Source: Phytopythium helicoides | Lineage: Eukaryota; Oomycota; Peronosporomycetes; Pythiales; Pythiaceae | NCBI GenBank assembly: GCA_024867545.1 | Contig: JANFNE010000030.1 | Coordinates: 1 to 64,000 of the forward strand | DNA: 64,000 bases | Reading direction: 5' to 3' | Shown: positions 63,103 through 64,000 of the stretch, one piece after another | How the letters are laid out: each line of letters opens with the position of its first letter | Numbering within the stretch: position 1 is the stretch's first letter | The notes under the pieces: generated by a model | What the model saw: the letters and a program-made list of their open reading frames with translations, nothing else | Database searches by the model: none | What the model was told of the DNA's origin: nothing | Translations under genes and position numbers: made by a program

Positions 63103-63401
63103 GTGAGTCGCAAATGAGCTAATTCAACAACTACTGGTAAGTGTATTTGCACGTCACGAGAATAAATTTATGCACAGACCATCGAGACCTGGCAGGGTGG
63201 TTTGCCTCTCGCTACGTCCCGAGTGTACGCCGCCTTCCATGTGAGAAGCGCACTGACCGGGTGTCTTGCGGGCGCTTCGCGAGCCTTCCATCGGTCAGTT
63301 GAGATTGGGCGAGACGGAGGAGCAGAGCGGCGATGTACGGGGGGAAACTGTCGCAATGTCTCCCTCTCGTTGAGCGTATATCCTTCCCTCCTTCATCCCC
63401 A

Positions 63402-64000
63402 TCATTCGTCGTCGTCATATCCCTGCTGCTGCATTCGGGCCAACCGGCCGCGGTAACTGTTACCGTACTTGCCCTCGCTGTGCGCCATGCACATACCATT
63501 ACGCTGAGCCCATTTGGTGCAACCGCTCGGGTGCCCACAGCGACGCCCACCGCCGTGAGAACGGCAGAAACCATCACCTTGCGAGCTCTTGGAGCACCCA
63601 TCCACGCGGCAGCGAACGCCGCCACCATGGGCCTTGCACATTCCTCGTGATTGAGCCGCCTTCATGCAACCGTCGACGGTGCAGCGCTTGCCACCACCAT
63701 GAGTAATACACAGACTTCCACTCTGGCTTGCGCGTGTGCAGCCCTCGACACTGCAGCGTCGGCCACCTCCATGGGCCTTGCAAAGTCCTCGTGACCGTGA
63801 CAGATTGGTGCAGCCATCTGCAGTGCACATTTTCCGCCGCTTTCCTTTTCCGCCGTGCGCCGGCGTGGACCCCTGATAGGAAGACATGGACATTTTATCT
63901 TCGTCATCGTCGTCGGCGTCATTGTTCTGGTAGCTGGATGCCGGGAATCCCGGCCGACGTGGGTCGAGGGTCTCGTACTTGGTCTCAATCCCGCGCAGCT
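63402..64000 (-). CDS. WRKY19-like zinc-finger repeat protein (5' part beyond window)
   Basis: Reads right to left and runs off the right edge. The frame stays open from the stop at 63402 to 64000 (at least 198 aa). It reads LRGIETKYETLDPRRPGF in the last bases, so the ATG at 63893 (MSMSSYQ...) is probably internal. Five tandem repeats follow the pattern C-x4-C-x7-G-x-C-x2-H-GGG: CTADGCTNLSRSRGLCKAHGGG, CSVEGC..., CTVDGC..., CRVDGC..., and a variant CGHPSGC...CMAHSEG. This is the short Cys/His repeat annotated in oomycetes as WRKY19-like zinc finger; it is not a plant WRKY DNA-binding domain. The tail is Gln rich and ends acidic. The likely role is nucleic-acid or protein binding in the nucleus, but this is not established. 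Confidence 0.8.
   Translation of the reverse strand, partial: LRGIETKYETLDPRRPGFPASSYQNNDADDDDEDKMSMSSYQGSTPAHGGKGKRRKMCTADGCTNLSRSRGLCKAHGGGRRCSVEGCTRASQSGSLCITHGGGKRCTVDGCMKAAQSRGMCKAHGGGVRCRVDGCSKSSQGDGFCRSHGGGRRCGHPSGCTKWAQRNGMCMAHSEGKYGNSYRGRLARMQQQGYDDDE

Noticed and set aside
1..64000. CRISPR arrays, bacterial operons, rRNA genes
   Set aside because: No regularly spaced direct repeats and no rRNA-like conserved blocks; split genes with spliceosomal introns show a eukaryotic nuclear origin.

Overview
The window looks like nuclear DNA from an oomycete (Phytophthora/Pythium type). It is gene dense. Introns are short (mostly 47-100 nt) with GTRNGT donors, CTAAC/CTGAC-like branch sites and YAG acceptors. 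Third codon positions are GC rich. Several architectures are oomycete hallmarks: a PX-transmembrane phospholipase D, a GPCR fused to an inositol polyphosphate 5-phosphatase, FYVE fusions and a WRKY19-like zinc-finger repeat protein. No tRNA, rRNA, CRISPR array or bacterial-style operon was seen. All gene models and domain calls come from reading the sequence; no database search was run.

Layout. 1.1-4.5 kb: a 1053-aa coiled-coil protein, possibly flagellar (QRICH2/DUF4795-like). 5.9-11.3 kb: an intronless PXTM-type phospholipase D. 11.5-13.1 kb: a double-DEP protein on the minus strand. 14.0-20.5 kb: two head-to-head copies of a type II membrane glycosyltransferase-like gene flanking a Na+/H+ exchanger gene. 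The copies share a 1.44-kb tract with no difference found, then diverge abruptly. 22.2-25.9 kb: an SDR-FYVE-armadillo-BTB fusion protein. 26.3-29.8 kb: an ATG11/FIP200-like autophagy scaffold. 30.0-30.6 kb: a small tail-anchored protein. 30.7-32.5 kb: a BED finger/hAT-derived gene on the minus strand. 33.1-36.7 kb: the GPCR/5-phosphatase gene on the minus strand.

36.7-40.3 kb is an accessory island. It holds a decayed Mutator-like transposase, a possible LTR edge, a truncated PD-(D/E)XK-like gene and a long poly-C/poly-A/(CAAAAAA)n tract. 40.4-43.8 kb: two convergent MscS-like channel genes whose stops lie about 70 bp apart. 44.6-46.3 kb: a SETD3/SETD6-like SET protein. 47.3-51.3 kb: an unconventional myosin. 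51.9-53.2 kb: a DcpS scavenger decapping enzyme with an unusual hydrophobic N-terminus. 53.5-54.0 kb: a nucleoredoxin-like protein. 54.1-54.8 kb: a probable tRNA-splicing endonuclease subunit Sen15. 55.0-56.4 kb: a probably mitochondrial class III CoA-transferase. 58.7-60.3 kb: a START-FYVE protein. 61.6-63.1 kb: an unknown disordered protein. 63.4-64.0 kb: a WRKY19-like zinc-finger repeat protein running off the right edge.

The genes do not form one pathway. Phosphoinositide and membrane signalling recurs: PLD, GPCR-5-phosphatase, two FYVE proteins, the ATG11-like scaffold and the channels. The least ordinary items are the SDR-FYVE-ARM-BTB fusion with a degraded SDR active site, the inverted duplicate with a sharp identity break, the GPCR/phosphatase fusion, the membrane-tethered-looking DcpS, and the nuclease-like fragment in the transposon island.
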